Shown: positions 1-5,707 of the stretch, piece after piece
Numbering within the stretch: position 1 is the first letter of the stretch
How the letters are laid out: every line of letters begins with the position of its first letter
NCBI GenBank assembly: GCA_018660965.1
Contig: JABJJH010000081.1
Span: 1-10,189, forward strand
Direction of reading: 5' to 3'
DNA: 10,189 bases
From: Rhodospirillaceae bacterium
Lineage (GTDB): Bacteria; Pseudomonadota; Alphaproteobacteria; UBA8366; GCA-2717185
The notes under the pieces: generated by a model
What the model was told of the DNA's origin: nothing
Databases searched by the model: none
What the model saw: only the letters and a program-made list of their open reading frames with translations
Made by a program: the position numbers and the translations under genes

Positions 1-311
1 GCGATGAAATTGAACTGAACGCGGTCAAGCGTCTGTTTGGGTCGCATGCCTATGAATTGTCCATGTCATCGACGAAATCAGCAATAGGGCATCTGCTCGG
101 CGCGGCGGGTAGCGTCGAGGCGATCTTTGCGATTAAGGCGATTCAGGATGGCGTTGCGCCACCGACTCTCAATTTGGAAAACCCGTCGGAAGGTTGCGAT
201 ATCGACCTCGTCGCAAAGGTGGCCAAGGAGCGCAAGATCACGACGGTGCTGTCGAATTCGTTCGGGTTTGGCGGAACGAACGCATCGCTTGTGTTCGTCG
301 CCGGGCCTTGA
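1..311 (+). CDS. fabF: Beta-ketoacyl-ACP synthase II, C-terminal part (5' end outside window)
   Basis: This is the C-terminal ~102 codons of a type II fatty-acid elongation condensing enzyme, which joins malonyl-ACP to acyl-ACP in the cytoplasm. The frame is open from base 3 to the TGA at 309-311. The stretch STKSAIGHLLGAAG carries the conserved Lys and the second catalytic His of the Cys-His-His triad. NSFGFGGTN near the C-terminus holds the glycine-rich loop with the gatekeeper Phe. The active-site Cys and the first His (HGTST) lie outside the window. One oddity is that the conserved 'VPH' before the last strands reads V-A-K (codons at 210-218). This His is not part of the triad, so activity is probably retained. 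mltG follows after 62 bp on the same strand, the usual alphaproteobacterial order. FabF is favoured over FabB by the overall wording of the C-terminus. Confidence 0.95.
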   Translation, partial: DEIELNAVKRLFGSHAYELSMSSTKSAIGHLLGAAGSVEAIFAIKAIQDGVAPPTLNLENPSEGCDIDLVAKVAKERKITTVLSNSFGFGGTNASLVFVAGP

Positions 312-334
312 TTTACGACGGCGGTATTTCGCAT

Positions 335-347
335 CCGGCCTCGCCGG
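335..347 (+). other. Small GC hairpin in the fabF-mltG spacer
   Basis: A perfect 5-bp GC stem (CCGGC / GCCGG) with a 3-nt loop lies 23 bp after the fabF stop and 26 bp before the mltG ATG. No T-run follows, so it does not look like an intrinsic terminator. It could be an mRNA-stability or processing element between the two genes, or chance. The rest of the 62-bp spacer shows no convincing promoter. Confidence 0.25.
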
Positions 348-373
348 TATGATGTCGTCTTAACGGTATCGGC

Positions 374-1372
374 ATGAAACGCGCCGCGTCTATTTTATTT
401 TTCGTTGTCATCGCCGCCGCGATATTCGCTGGCGGCGTTTATTTTTGGGCCCAGGATCAGTTCCACGCAGAAGGACCATCGCGTGATTCCATCACGGTGG
501 TCATACCGTCCGGGGCTGGTTTGAAAAAAATCGCACGCATTTTACACGACCATTCGGTTATCGAATATCCGTGGCTATTCGTCATCGGCGCCCGTTATGA
601 ATCCGCGCACCGGCAATTGAAGGCGGGGGAATACGCTTTTCCAGCGCGAGTGTCGGCGCGCGCCGTGGTGGCGATGCTGCGAGAGGGGCGAACCGTCGTC
701 CGCTATGTGACGATCCCCGAAGGCTTAACTTCCCGGCAAGTGGTGGATGTGTTGAACAGCGCGACAGGCCTTAAGAGTGTGATTGAACGTGCGCCGCTGG
801 AAGGCTCCCTGCTGCCGGAAACCTATGATTATGCCTATGGCGACGACCGCGCGTTGCTCATACGCAGAATGCGGGAAAGCCAAAACCGGGTTCTGGCGAG
901 GTTGTGGGCGACGCGTCAGGAAAACCCGTTGATTACGTCGATCCGGGATGCGGTTGTGCTTGCGTCCATCGTGGAGAAGGAAACGGGACGCGCCGATGAA
1001 CGGCCTCGTATCGCGGCGGTGTTCCTGAACCGACTGCGTATTGGCATGCGCCTACAATCGGACCCAACGGTGGCGTATGCCGTGACCGGGGGCCTGCGGA
1101 CGCTTGGGCGGCCCCTAAGCCGGGCGGATTTGGCCACAGATAGCCCCTACAACACCTATCGGGTAAAAGGATTGCCGTCGGGCCCGATCAGCAATCCCGG
1201 ACGCGCGGCGATCGAGGCGGTGTTGCGACCGATTCCGACCGACGAGCTGTATTTCGTGGCGGACGGCGCCGGCGGGCATGTGTTCGCCCGGACCTTGAAG
1301 GCTCATAATCGCAATGTTGCGAAGTGGCGGCGGTTGCGAAATACGGCGCCGAACTCGATCAAAAATAAGTAA
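374..1372 (+). CDS. mltG: Endolytic peptidoglycan transglycosylase MltG
   Basis: MltG is a membrane-anchored lytic transglycosylase (YceG family) that cleaves nascent glycan strands in the periplasm and is proposed to terminate their synthesis. The 332-aa length is typical. Residues 5-25 form a single N-terminal membrane segment with Lys-Arg before it, which fits an N-in anchor. A LysM-like region follows at about residues 38-110. The catalytic part shows LLPETYDY (146-153), ASIVEKETG (197-205, with the presumed catalytic Glu 201), FLNRLRIGMRLQSDPTVAYA (217-236), SPYNTY and GLPSGPISNPG (257-276), and YFVADGAGGHVF (293-304). All family landmarks are intact. The ATG at 374 is chosen because the membrane segment begins directly after it. 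No good Shine-Dalgarno sequence precedes it, so translation may depend on read-through from fabF. The 3' end faces the SDR gene 8 bp away. Confidence 0.96.
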   Translation: MKRAASILFFVVIAAAIFAGGVYFWAQDQFHAEGPSRDSITVVIPSGAGLKKIARILHDHSVIEYPWLFVIGARYESAHRQLKAGEYAFPARVSARAVVAMLREGRTVVRYVTIPEGLTSRQVVDVLNSATGLKSVIERAPLEGSLLPETYDYAYGDDRALLIRRMRESQNRVLARLWATRQENPLITSIRDAVVLASIVEKETGRADERPRIAAVFLNRLRIGMRLQSDPTVAYAVTGGLRTLGRPLSRADLATDSPYNTYRVKGLPSGPISNPGRAAIEAVLRPIPTDELYFVADGAGGHVFARTLKAHNRNVAKWRRLRNTAPNSIKNK

Positions 1373-1380
1373 CCCTTTGA

Positions 1381-2145
1381 TTATTCCTTGCGTGGCAGTT
1401 TACTCACCGCTCGGTCCAATAGGCCCGGCGGTAAGGTCTGCAACAACCAGACCATCGCATATAAGGCGAAGGGGAAGGCGATGCGGCCTCGATTCCGGTC
1501 CAATGCTTTGCGGATAATGCGTGCGGCCCGGTCCGCTTCCATCAGCAACGGCATGGGGAAATCATTGGCGTCGGTCATCCGGCTTTTGACGTAGCCGGGA
1601 CATATCACGGAAACGCCCACGCCGTCGTCACGCAAGGCGCCGCGCAAGCCTTCGCCATAAGACCGAACGGCGGCCTTGCTGGCGCAATAGGCGGGTGCGC
1701 TGGGCAGACCCCGAAACCCCGCGAGCGAACTCATGATCGCAATCTGTCCGCGCCCCCGAAGGCGCATGGCGTTGATGGCGGGGTGAACGGTGTTGAAGAC
1801 TCCGGTTACATTGATGTCAAAAAGGGCGCGAGCTTTCCGGTCCGCATCAACGTCGTCTTCACTGAAGACAGTCTCGCCGGTTACACCGGCGTTGGCGATG
1901 ACCAGGTCGAGGGGGTGGGATGCGTTAACCGATTCGATCCATCCTTGCATTGCGGCTTGATCCGTTACATCAACAAGACGGGTTTCCACCGTGGCGTCTT
2001 TCAAAGTGCAGAGCGCGGCGACGGCGTCGAGGCGGGTGCTATTGCGACCGCTCAAGGCGAGGTGAACGCCTTTCGCGGCGTATTCCAACGCCAACGCCGC
2101 GCCCAGGCCGCTCGACCCTCCGGTAATCAATATCGATTGTCCCAT
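1381..2145 (-). CDS. Classical short-chain dehydrogenase/reductase (SDR), substrate unknown
   Basis: The product is a 254-aa NAD(P)-dependent oxidoreductase of the classical SDR family. It has the Rossmann motif TGGSSGLG (8-15), NAG (85-87), Asn 111 in NVTG, Ser 140, and the catalytic YxxxK as Tyr 153/Lys 157 in YCASK, then PG (183-184). SGRN after the second strand suggests preference for NADP(H), which is an inference. The last ~30 residues (about 222-251) are unusually hydrophobic (FPFALYAMVWLLQTLPPG), so peripheral or integral membrane association is plausible. Substrate cannot be deduced. The ATG at 2145 is preferred over an in-frame TTG at 2160. A perfect TATAAT ends 6 nt before this ATG and there is no Shine-Dalgarno, so a leaderless mRNA starting at the ATG is likely. 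The gene is transcribed against mltG and yicC and splits a block that is otherwise all plus strand. Confidence 0.9.
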   Translation of the reverse strand: MGQSILITGGSSGLGAALALEYAAKGVHLALSGRNSTRLDAVAALCTLKDATVETRLVDVTDQAAMQGWIESVNASHPLDLVIANAGVTGETVFSEDDVDADRKARALFDINVTGVFNTVHPAINAMRLRGRGQIAIMSSLAGFRGLPSAPAYCASKAAVRSYGEGLRGALRDDGVGVSVICPGYVKSRMTDANDFPMPLLMEADRAARIIRKALDRNRGRIAFPFALYAMVWLLQTLPPGLLDRAVSKLPRKE

Positions 2146-2151
2146 TGGATC

Positions 2152-2179
2152 ATTATACAACCCGTGGCGTGGCCGTCAC
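2152..2179 (-). promoter_or_regulatory. Predicted promoter of the SDR gene (leaderless)
   Basis: On the minus strand a perfect -10 TATAAT occupies 2157-2152. It is preceded, after a 16-bp spacer, by GTGACG (2179-2174), which matches 4 of 6 bases of TTGACA. The usual start point 6-8 nt after the -10 falls on or next to the A of the SDR ATG at 2145. This also argues against translation starting at the TTG at 2160, which lies upstream of the -10. It is a sequence match only and has not been tested. Confidence 0.55.
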
Positions 2180-2191
2180 TTCGACGATAGA

Positions 2192-2208
2192 GCGCCCAAT
2201 TTGGGCGC
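2192..2208. promoter_or_regulatory. Perfect 17-bp palindrome, candidate operator
   Basis: GCGCCCAA-T-TTGGGCGC has 8-bp arms around a single central T at 2200. It lies in the divergent SDR/yicC spacer, 12 bp upstream of the predicted SDR -35 and 20 bp upstream of the predicted yicC -35. Its centre is at about -55 for the SDR and -63 for yicC. This shape and placement fit a binding site for a dimeric transcription factor. As RNA it would also fold into a 7-bp stem, but no T-run follows. I do not recognise the regulator. Confidence 0.4.
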
Positions 2209-2228
2209 CGGGAATACGATGCGACCGG

Positions 2229-2256
2229 TTGCGGGTCCGCCGTGAATGGATATAGT
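2229..2256 (+). promoter_or_regulatory. Possible promoter of yicC-gmk
   Basis: TATAGT (2251-2256) matches 5 of 6 bases of the -10 consensus. TTGCGG (2229-2234), 16 bp upstream, has only the TTG of a -35. Transcription would start near 2263 and give a ~40-nt leader before the TTG at 2303. The -10 is followed by the GC-rich 10-bp palindrome GTGCGCGCAC (2255-2264). A GC-rich discriminator of this kind is often seen at stringently controlled promoters, but here it is only suggestive. Confidence 0.35.
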
Positions 2257-2289
2257 GCGCGCACGGTTCGGGTGTTGTTAAACGTGGGT

Positions 2290-2293
2290 GGAG
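2290..2293 (+). promoter_or_regulatory. Ribosome binding site that favours a TTG start for yicC
   Basis: GGAG lies 9 nt before TTG 2303. It overlaps the alternative GTG start at 2288 and is 21 nt from ATG 2315, so the spacing selects the TTG. Confidence 0.55.
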
Positions 2294-2302
2294 AAACGCG
2301 GC

Positions 2303-3187
2303 TTGATCAATTCAATGACGGGATTTTCTCGGGCGGTGGGCCATGATGATGGCTCCCGATGGGCCTGGGAGTTGAAGAGCGTGAACGCCCGTGGATTGGA
2401 CATTCGCATTCGTGTGCCGTCGGGGTTTGACGCCGTCGAGCGGGCGGTGCGAGACGGGATCGCCAAACGGTTTGCGCGGGGGGCGTTCAACGTAGCGCTG
2501 ACCTTGACGCGAATGGAGGGACAATCCGAAATCCGGGTGAATAGGCCACTGCTGGATCAATTCATCGCCCTGGCGAAGGAATATGGCGAAGCGGCGCCAA
2601 GTATTGGTTCGTTGCTGATGGTGCGTGGCGTCATCGAGCAGGCGGAGGACGAGGACGACGAAGCCGCGGTCAAGGCGCGTGAGGGGGCCATCCTGGGCGC
2701 GTTTAACGAAGCTGTGGACGCCTTGGCGGAAATGCGTGCAGCGGAAGGCCGGCGTTTGGACCCGGTGTTGCGTGAACGGTTGTCGGAAATCGAATCCCTG
2801 GTGCGCGACGCCGAAGCCTCCGCGACAGCGCGGCCGGACGCGATAGCGGAACGCCTTCGCACGCAAATTGCTGCTCTTTTGGACGCTGCGCCTGCGAAGT
2901 TAGGTGAACAGATGGAGCAACGCCTGGCGCAGGAGTTGGCGGTGTTGGCGACCAAGGCCGATATCCGGGAGGAACTGGATCGGTTGATCGCGCATGTCGC
3001 CGCCGCCAGGGATCTCTTGGCGCAGGACGAAGCGAGCGGTCGGAAACTGGACTTTCTCTGTCAGGAATTCAACCGCGAGGCCAATACGCTCTGCTCTAAA
3101 TCCGGGGATTCGGCGTTAACCCGCACCGGGTTGAATTTGAAAGCGGCGGTGGACCAGCTTCGCGAACAGGTTCAAAACGTAGAATGA
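2303..3187 (+). CDS. yicC: YicC/YloC family endoribonuclease
   Basis: This is a cytoplasmic YicC-type protein. Characterised members (E. coli YicC, B. subtilis YloC) are reported as endoribonucleases affecting RNA turnover. The YicC-like N-terminal domain spans about residues 1-155, and a DUF1732 domain about 210-294 ends with the signature GRKLDFLCQEFNREANTL and the terminal LREQVQNVE. From TTG 2303 the protein is 294 aa and begins M-I-N-S-M-T-G-F, matching the family's usual 'MIxSMTGF' start. A GGAG at 2290-2293 sits 9 nt upstream of that TTG. The alternative GTG at 2288 and ATG at 2315 have no ribosome binding site at a suitable distance. The gap to gmk is only 13 nt before its ATG, so the two are probably co-transcribed. 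Confidence 0.93.
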   Translation: MINSMTGFSRAVGHDDGSRWAWELKSVNARGLDIRIRVPSGFDAVERAVRDGIAKRFARGAFNVALTLTRMEGQSEIRVNRPLLDQFIALAKEYGEAAPSIGSLLMVRGVIEQAEDEDDEAAVKAREGAILGAFNEAVDALAEMRAAEGRRLDPVLRERLSEIESLVRDAEASATARPDAIAERLRTQIAALLDAAPAKLGEQMEQRLAQELAVLATKADIREELDRLIAHVAAARDLLAQDEASGRKLDFLCQEFNREANTLCSKSGDSALTRTGLNLKAAVDQLREQVQNVE

Positions 3188-3189
3188 TT

Positions 3190-3193
3190 AGGA
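3190..3193 (+). promoter_or_regulatory. gmk ribosome binding site
   Basis: AGGA lies 7 nt before ATG 3201, within the 13-nt yicC-gmk gap, and supports the ATG over the adjacent TTG. Confidence 0.55.
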
Positions 3194-3200
3194 CGCCTTG

Positions 3201-3842
3201 ATGAATGATCCGTTCTCCATTGGCCGCCGGGGATTGATGCTGGTGTTGTCGTCGCCGTCGGGCGCGGGCAAGACGACGATATCAAGGGAAATTCTGGCGA
3301 ACGACGACAATATCGAAATGTCGGTATCGATGACCACACGCCCCCCTCGAAGGGGGGAAGTCGACGGTAAGGATTACAATTTCACCGACATGGAGAGCTT
3401 CAACTTGATGGTGAACAGGCGAGAGTTCCTGGAATACGCCAAGGTGTTCGATAATTATTACGGCACGCCGTCCGGACCGGTGCTGGATGTCCTGGCGTCC
3501 GGTCGCGATATCCTGTTCGACATCGACTGGCAGGGGACTCAGCAACTCGCCGAAAAGGCCGGTGACGACCTTGTCAGCATTTTTATACTGCCGCCGTCGA
3601 TGATGGATTTGGAGCACCGTCTGAAAACACGCGCCCAGGATAGCGCCGAAGTCGTCGCCAGGCGGATGGCGAAAGCCTCGGACGAAGTGACGCACTATGC
3701 GGAATACGACTACATCATCGTGAATTACGATATCGCTGACAGCGTCGCGAAGGTGTCCGCTATCCTGATGGCGGAACGTCTGCGCCGGGAACGTCAGGTC
3801 GGGTTGGGCGAATTCGTCAAGGGGCTGCGTCAGGGGCGGTGA
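3201..3842 (+). CDS. gmk: Guanylate kinase
   Basis: Guanylate kinase phosphorylates (d)GMP to (d)GDP with ATP in the cytoplasm and is essential for GTP and (p)ppGpp supply. The 213-aa product has the P-loop SSPSGAGKTT (17-26), the GMP-binding SVSMTTRPPRRGEVDGKDYNF (41-61), EFLEYAKVFDNYYGTP (75-90), the Walker B-like DILFDIDWQG (103-112), and lid arginines around 144-155. All expected motifs are present. The ATG at 3201 is preferred to the TTG immediately before it, since AGGA at 3190-3193 is 7 nt upstream. It follows yicC closely. Its last 26 bp, including the stop, overlap the 3' end of rsmA on the other strand. Confidence 0.97.
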   Translation: MNDPFSIGRRGLMLVLSSPSGAGKTTISREILANDDNIEMSVSMTTRPPRRGEVDGKDYNFTDMESFNLMVNRREFLEYAKVFDNYYGTPSGPVLDVLASGRDILFDIDWQGTQQLAEKAGDDLVSIFILPPSMMDLEHRLKTRAQDSAEVVARRMAKASDEVTHYAEYDYIIVNYDIADSVAKVSAILMAERLRRERQVGLGEFVKGLRQGR

Positions 3843-4686
3843 TGTCCGGCATGAGTGCGGCGTACCCCTGAGCCAACGCCGTAAAACCCGCGATGTCGAT
3901 AGTTTCGGCGCGGCTGGTCGGATCGACTCCGGCGCGCGTCAATAAAGCTTCTGTATCGACGCCAAGTGATTTCAGTGCGCTACGCAGCATTTTCCGTCGC
4001 TGTCCAAAAGCGGCGGCCGTTACGGCTTCCAGGCATTTGATGTCGGCGTCGAGGGGCGGCGGCGTACGGGGCGTCAAGGCGACCACGGTGGATTCCACCT
4101 TTGGCGGCGGCGTGAACGCCCGCGCCGGAAGGGTCAACAGGCGCTCCGTGCGGCAACGCCAATTCGCCAGCACCGAAAGGCGCCCATAAGTGCGGCTGCC
4201 CGGTTCAGCGACGATGCGGTCCCCAACCTCTCGCTGAAACATCAAGGTGAGGCTTGTGTACAAATTCGCATGCGTCAGCCAGTTGATCAGCAACGGCGTT
4301 GCAACGTTGTAGGGAAGATTAGCGACAACGCGTCGTGGCGCCGCTCCAAGCGTCGCGAGATCGACATCCCGCGCGTCACCTTGAATGACTTCCAGGCGCC
4401 CTTCGCTAGCCTCGACAAGCTCGGCGAGCGCTTCGATACAGCGTGGATCGCGTTCAATCGCCACGACTCGTCGCGCGCCTTCCATTAATAGTGCCCGGGT
4501 GAGCCCGCCGGGTCCGGGGCCAATTTCAAATACAGTGCCTGTGGATAAATCGCCGGCGGCGCGCGCGATCCGACGGGTCAGGTTGAGATCGAGCAGAAAG
4601 TGTTGTCCCAATCCCTTGCGCGCGGCCAGATCGTGCCGGGCGATGACTTCTCGAAGCGGGGGCAGATCCGCGATTAGCGACGTCAT
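3817..4686 (-). CDS. rsmA: 16S rRNA (adenine1518-N6/adenine1519-N6)-dimethyltransferase
   Basis: RsmA/KsgA uses S-adenosylmethionine to dimethylate two adjacent adenosines in helix 45 of 16S rRNA during late 30S assembly. Its loss gives kasugamycin resistance. The 289-aa protein has the N-terminal GLGQHFLLD (25-33), SAM motif I EIGPGPGGLT (54-63), the acidic E78 region IERD, the catalytic NLPY (123-126), MFQREVGDRI (149-158) and PPPKVEST (193-200), with a normal C-terminal helical domain. The ATG at 4686 is 3 nt after the pdxA stop and no Shine-Dalgarno is visible, so coupling to pdxA translation is likely. It is the last gene of the lpt operon seen here. Its 3' end overlaps that of gmk. Confidence 0.97.
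   Translation of the reverse strand: MTSLIADLPPLREVIARHDLAARKGLGQHFLLDLNLTRRIARAAGDLSTGTVFEIGPGPGGLTRALLMEGARRVVAIERDPRCIEALAELVEASEGRLEVIQGDARDVDLATLGAAPRRVVANLPYNVATPLLINWLTHANLYTSLTLMFQREVGDRIVAEPGSRTYGRLSVLANWRCRTERLLTLPARAFTPPPKVESTVVALTPRTPPPLDADIKCLEAVTAAAFGQRRKMLRSALKSLGVDTEALLTRAGVDPTSRAETIDIAGFTALAQGYAALMPDITAPDAAP
3830..3871. repeat. Inverted repeat spanning the gmk/rsmA convergent 3' ends
   Basis: TCAGGGG (3830-3836) and CCCCTGA (3865-3871) are perfect 7-bp inverted arms separated by 28 bp. The left arm lies in the last gmk codons and inside the rsmA overlap, and the right arm lies within rsmA. Each transcript could form a stem with a long loop at this point. There is no T-run on either strand, so it is not a canonical bidirectional terminator. 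Chance is possible. Confidence 0.3.
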
Positions 4687-4689
4687 CGT

Positions 4690-5706
4690 TTATGCGATCG
4701 CTTCGGAATGTGGCCGTCGGCTCGCCATATCGGCCGCCGTTTTCAACGCCGCGACCAGACTGCGTTCATCGGCGACGCCAGTACCGGCGATTTCGAACGC
4801 CGTGCCGTGATCCGGGGACGTCCGGATAAATGGCAGTCCGAGGGTTATGTTGACGCCGTGAAAGAAATCCAGCGTTTTTAGCGGAATCAAGGCCTGATCA
4901 TGAAACATGCAGATTGCGGCGTCGTACCCCTTCCGCGCACGATCATGGAACAACGTATCGGCGGGAACGGGACCCCACACGGAAAGCCCGTCGCGTTTTA
5001 GCGCCTCTACGGCGGGCTGGATGATGTCGGTTTCTTCCGCGCCAAGCAGGCCGCCCTCTCCGGCGTGCGGGTTCAGGCCTGAAATGACGATATGCGGGGT
5101 CGCGATGCCGAAATCGCGCGTAAGGGCGTCATGAACGATCTTCGTTTTTTCGACGATCATCGTCTGACTAATTTCGTTGATGGCGTCGCGCAGCGCCATG
5201 TGGACGGTCAAGGGAACCACGCGCAGACCGGGACAGGCCAGCATCATAACGGGCGTATCGTCGCCCCCGGCGCGTTCCGCCAGATAATCCGTATGCCCGG
5301 CGTGCCGAAAGCCCTGGCTCATTAAGGCGTGTTTGTGAATCGGGTTAGTCACCATTGCTGACGCCACGCCCTTCTGGACATAATCGACCGCGTCGTCGAT
5401 GGCTCCAATCACCGCCGGGGCGTTGCGTGGATCGGTTTCCCCGGGCGTCATGTTGCCGGGTAAGGGTCTGGCCAGAACGGGAAGCGCCTGTTCAAATTTG
5501 TTTGGTGCGTCTGCAGGGTCATTGATCGGCGCTATTTTGAGTGGCCATTCCAGAGCTTTCGCCAGTCGTTCGAGGCGATCAGGATCGTCGATAACAAAGA
5601 AGCAAGGCAGATCGGTTTCGCGCCGGGTCAACCATGCCTTGATGGTGATTTCACCACCAATTCCGGCGGGTTCGCCCATGGTTAGTGCGAGTGGGGCGGG
5701 CGCCAT
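4690..5706 (-). CDS. pdxA: 4-hydroxythreonine-4-phosphate dehydrogenase
   Basis: PdxA catalyses the NAD-dependent oxidation of 4-phosphohydroxy-L-threonine in the DXP-dependent pyridoxal-phosphate pathway. The product decarboxylates and is used by PdxJ. The 338-aa protein starts with LTMGEPAGIGGEI and has VTNPIHKHAL (119-128) and GHTDYLAERAG (137-147). The three expected metal-binding histidines are His 169 (LTVHMALRD), His 214 (GLNPHAGEGG) and His 269 (MFHDQALIPLK), followed by RTSPDHGTAFEIAG (295-308). The ATG at 5706 is 1 nt after the surA stop and has no visible Shine-Dalgarno. This points to translational coupling within the operon. The motif set favours PdxA over the PdxA2-like paralogues, though a single window cannot exclude a second copy elsewhere. 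Confidence 0.96.
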   Translation of the reverse strand: MAPAPLALTMGEPAGIGGEITIKAWLTRRETDLPCFFVIDDPDRLERLAKALEWPLKIAPINDPADAPNKFEQALPVLARPLPGNMTPGETDPRNAPAVIGAIDDAVDYVQKGVASAMVTNPIHKHALMSQGFRHAGHTDYLAERAGGDDTPVMMLACPGLRVVPLTVHMALRDAINEISQTMIVEKTKIVHDALTRDFGIATPHIVISGLNPHAGEGGLLGAEETDIIQPAVEALKRDGLSVWGPVPADTLFHDRARKGYDAAICMFHDQALIPLKTLDFFHGVNITLGLPFIRTSPDHGTAFEIAGTGVADERSLVAALKTAADMASRRPHSEAIA

Positions 5707-5707
5707 T

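Noticed and set aside
195..230. Loss of a catalytic histidine in FabF (VPH to VAK)
   Set aside because: Counting against the known family layout, the catalytic histidines are those of HGTST (outside the window) and of KSxxGH (present here). The VPH histidine is not catalytic, so I kept it only as a minor oddity.
308..336. Promoter for mltG using TTGATT at the fabF stop
   Set aside because: No -10-like hexamer lies at a suitable distance downstream.
335..360. Intrinsic terminator after fabF
   Set aside because: The 5-bp GC hairpin is not followed by a T-run, and mltG continues on the same strand 26 bp later.
2146..2160. TTG start giving the SDR five extra residues
   Set aside because: The extra codons cover a perfect -10 box and no ribosome binding site precedes the TTG. 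The Rossmann fold normally begins a few residues before the TGG motif, as it does from ATG 2145.
2312..2866. 184-codon open frame on the minus strand opposite yicC
   Set aside because: It is a GC-driven shadow of yicC with no recognisable domain. The yicC protein in the opposite strand is conserved end to end.
3282..3695. 137-codon open frame on the minus strand opposite gmk
   Set aside because: It is fully inside gmk, has low-complexity His/Arg/Gln-rich composition typical of antisense frames, and no start signal.
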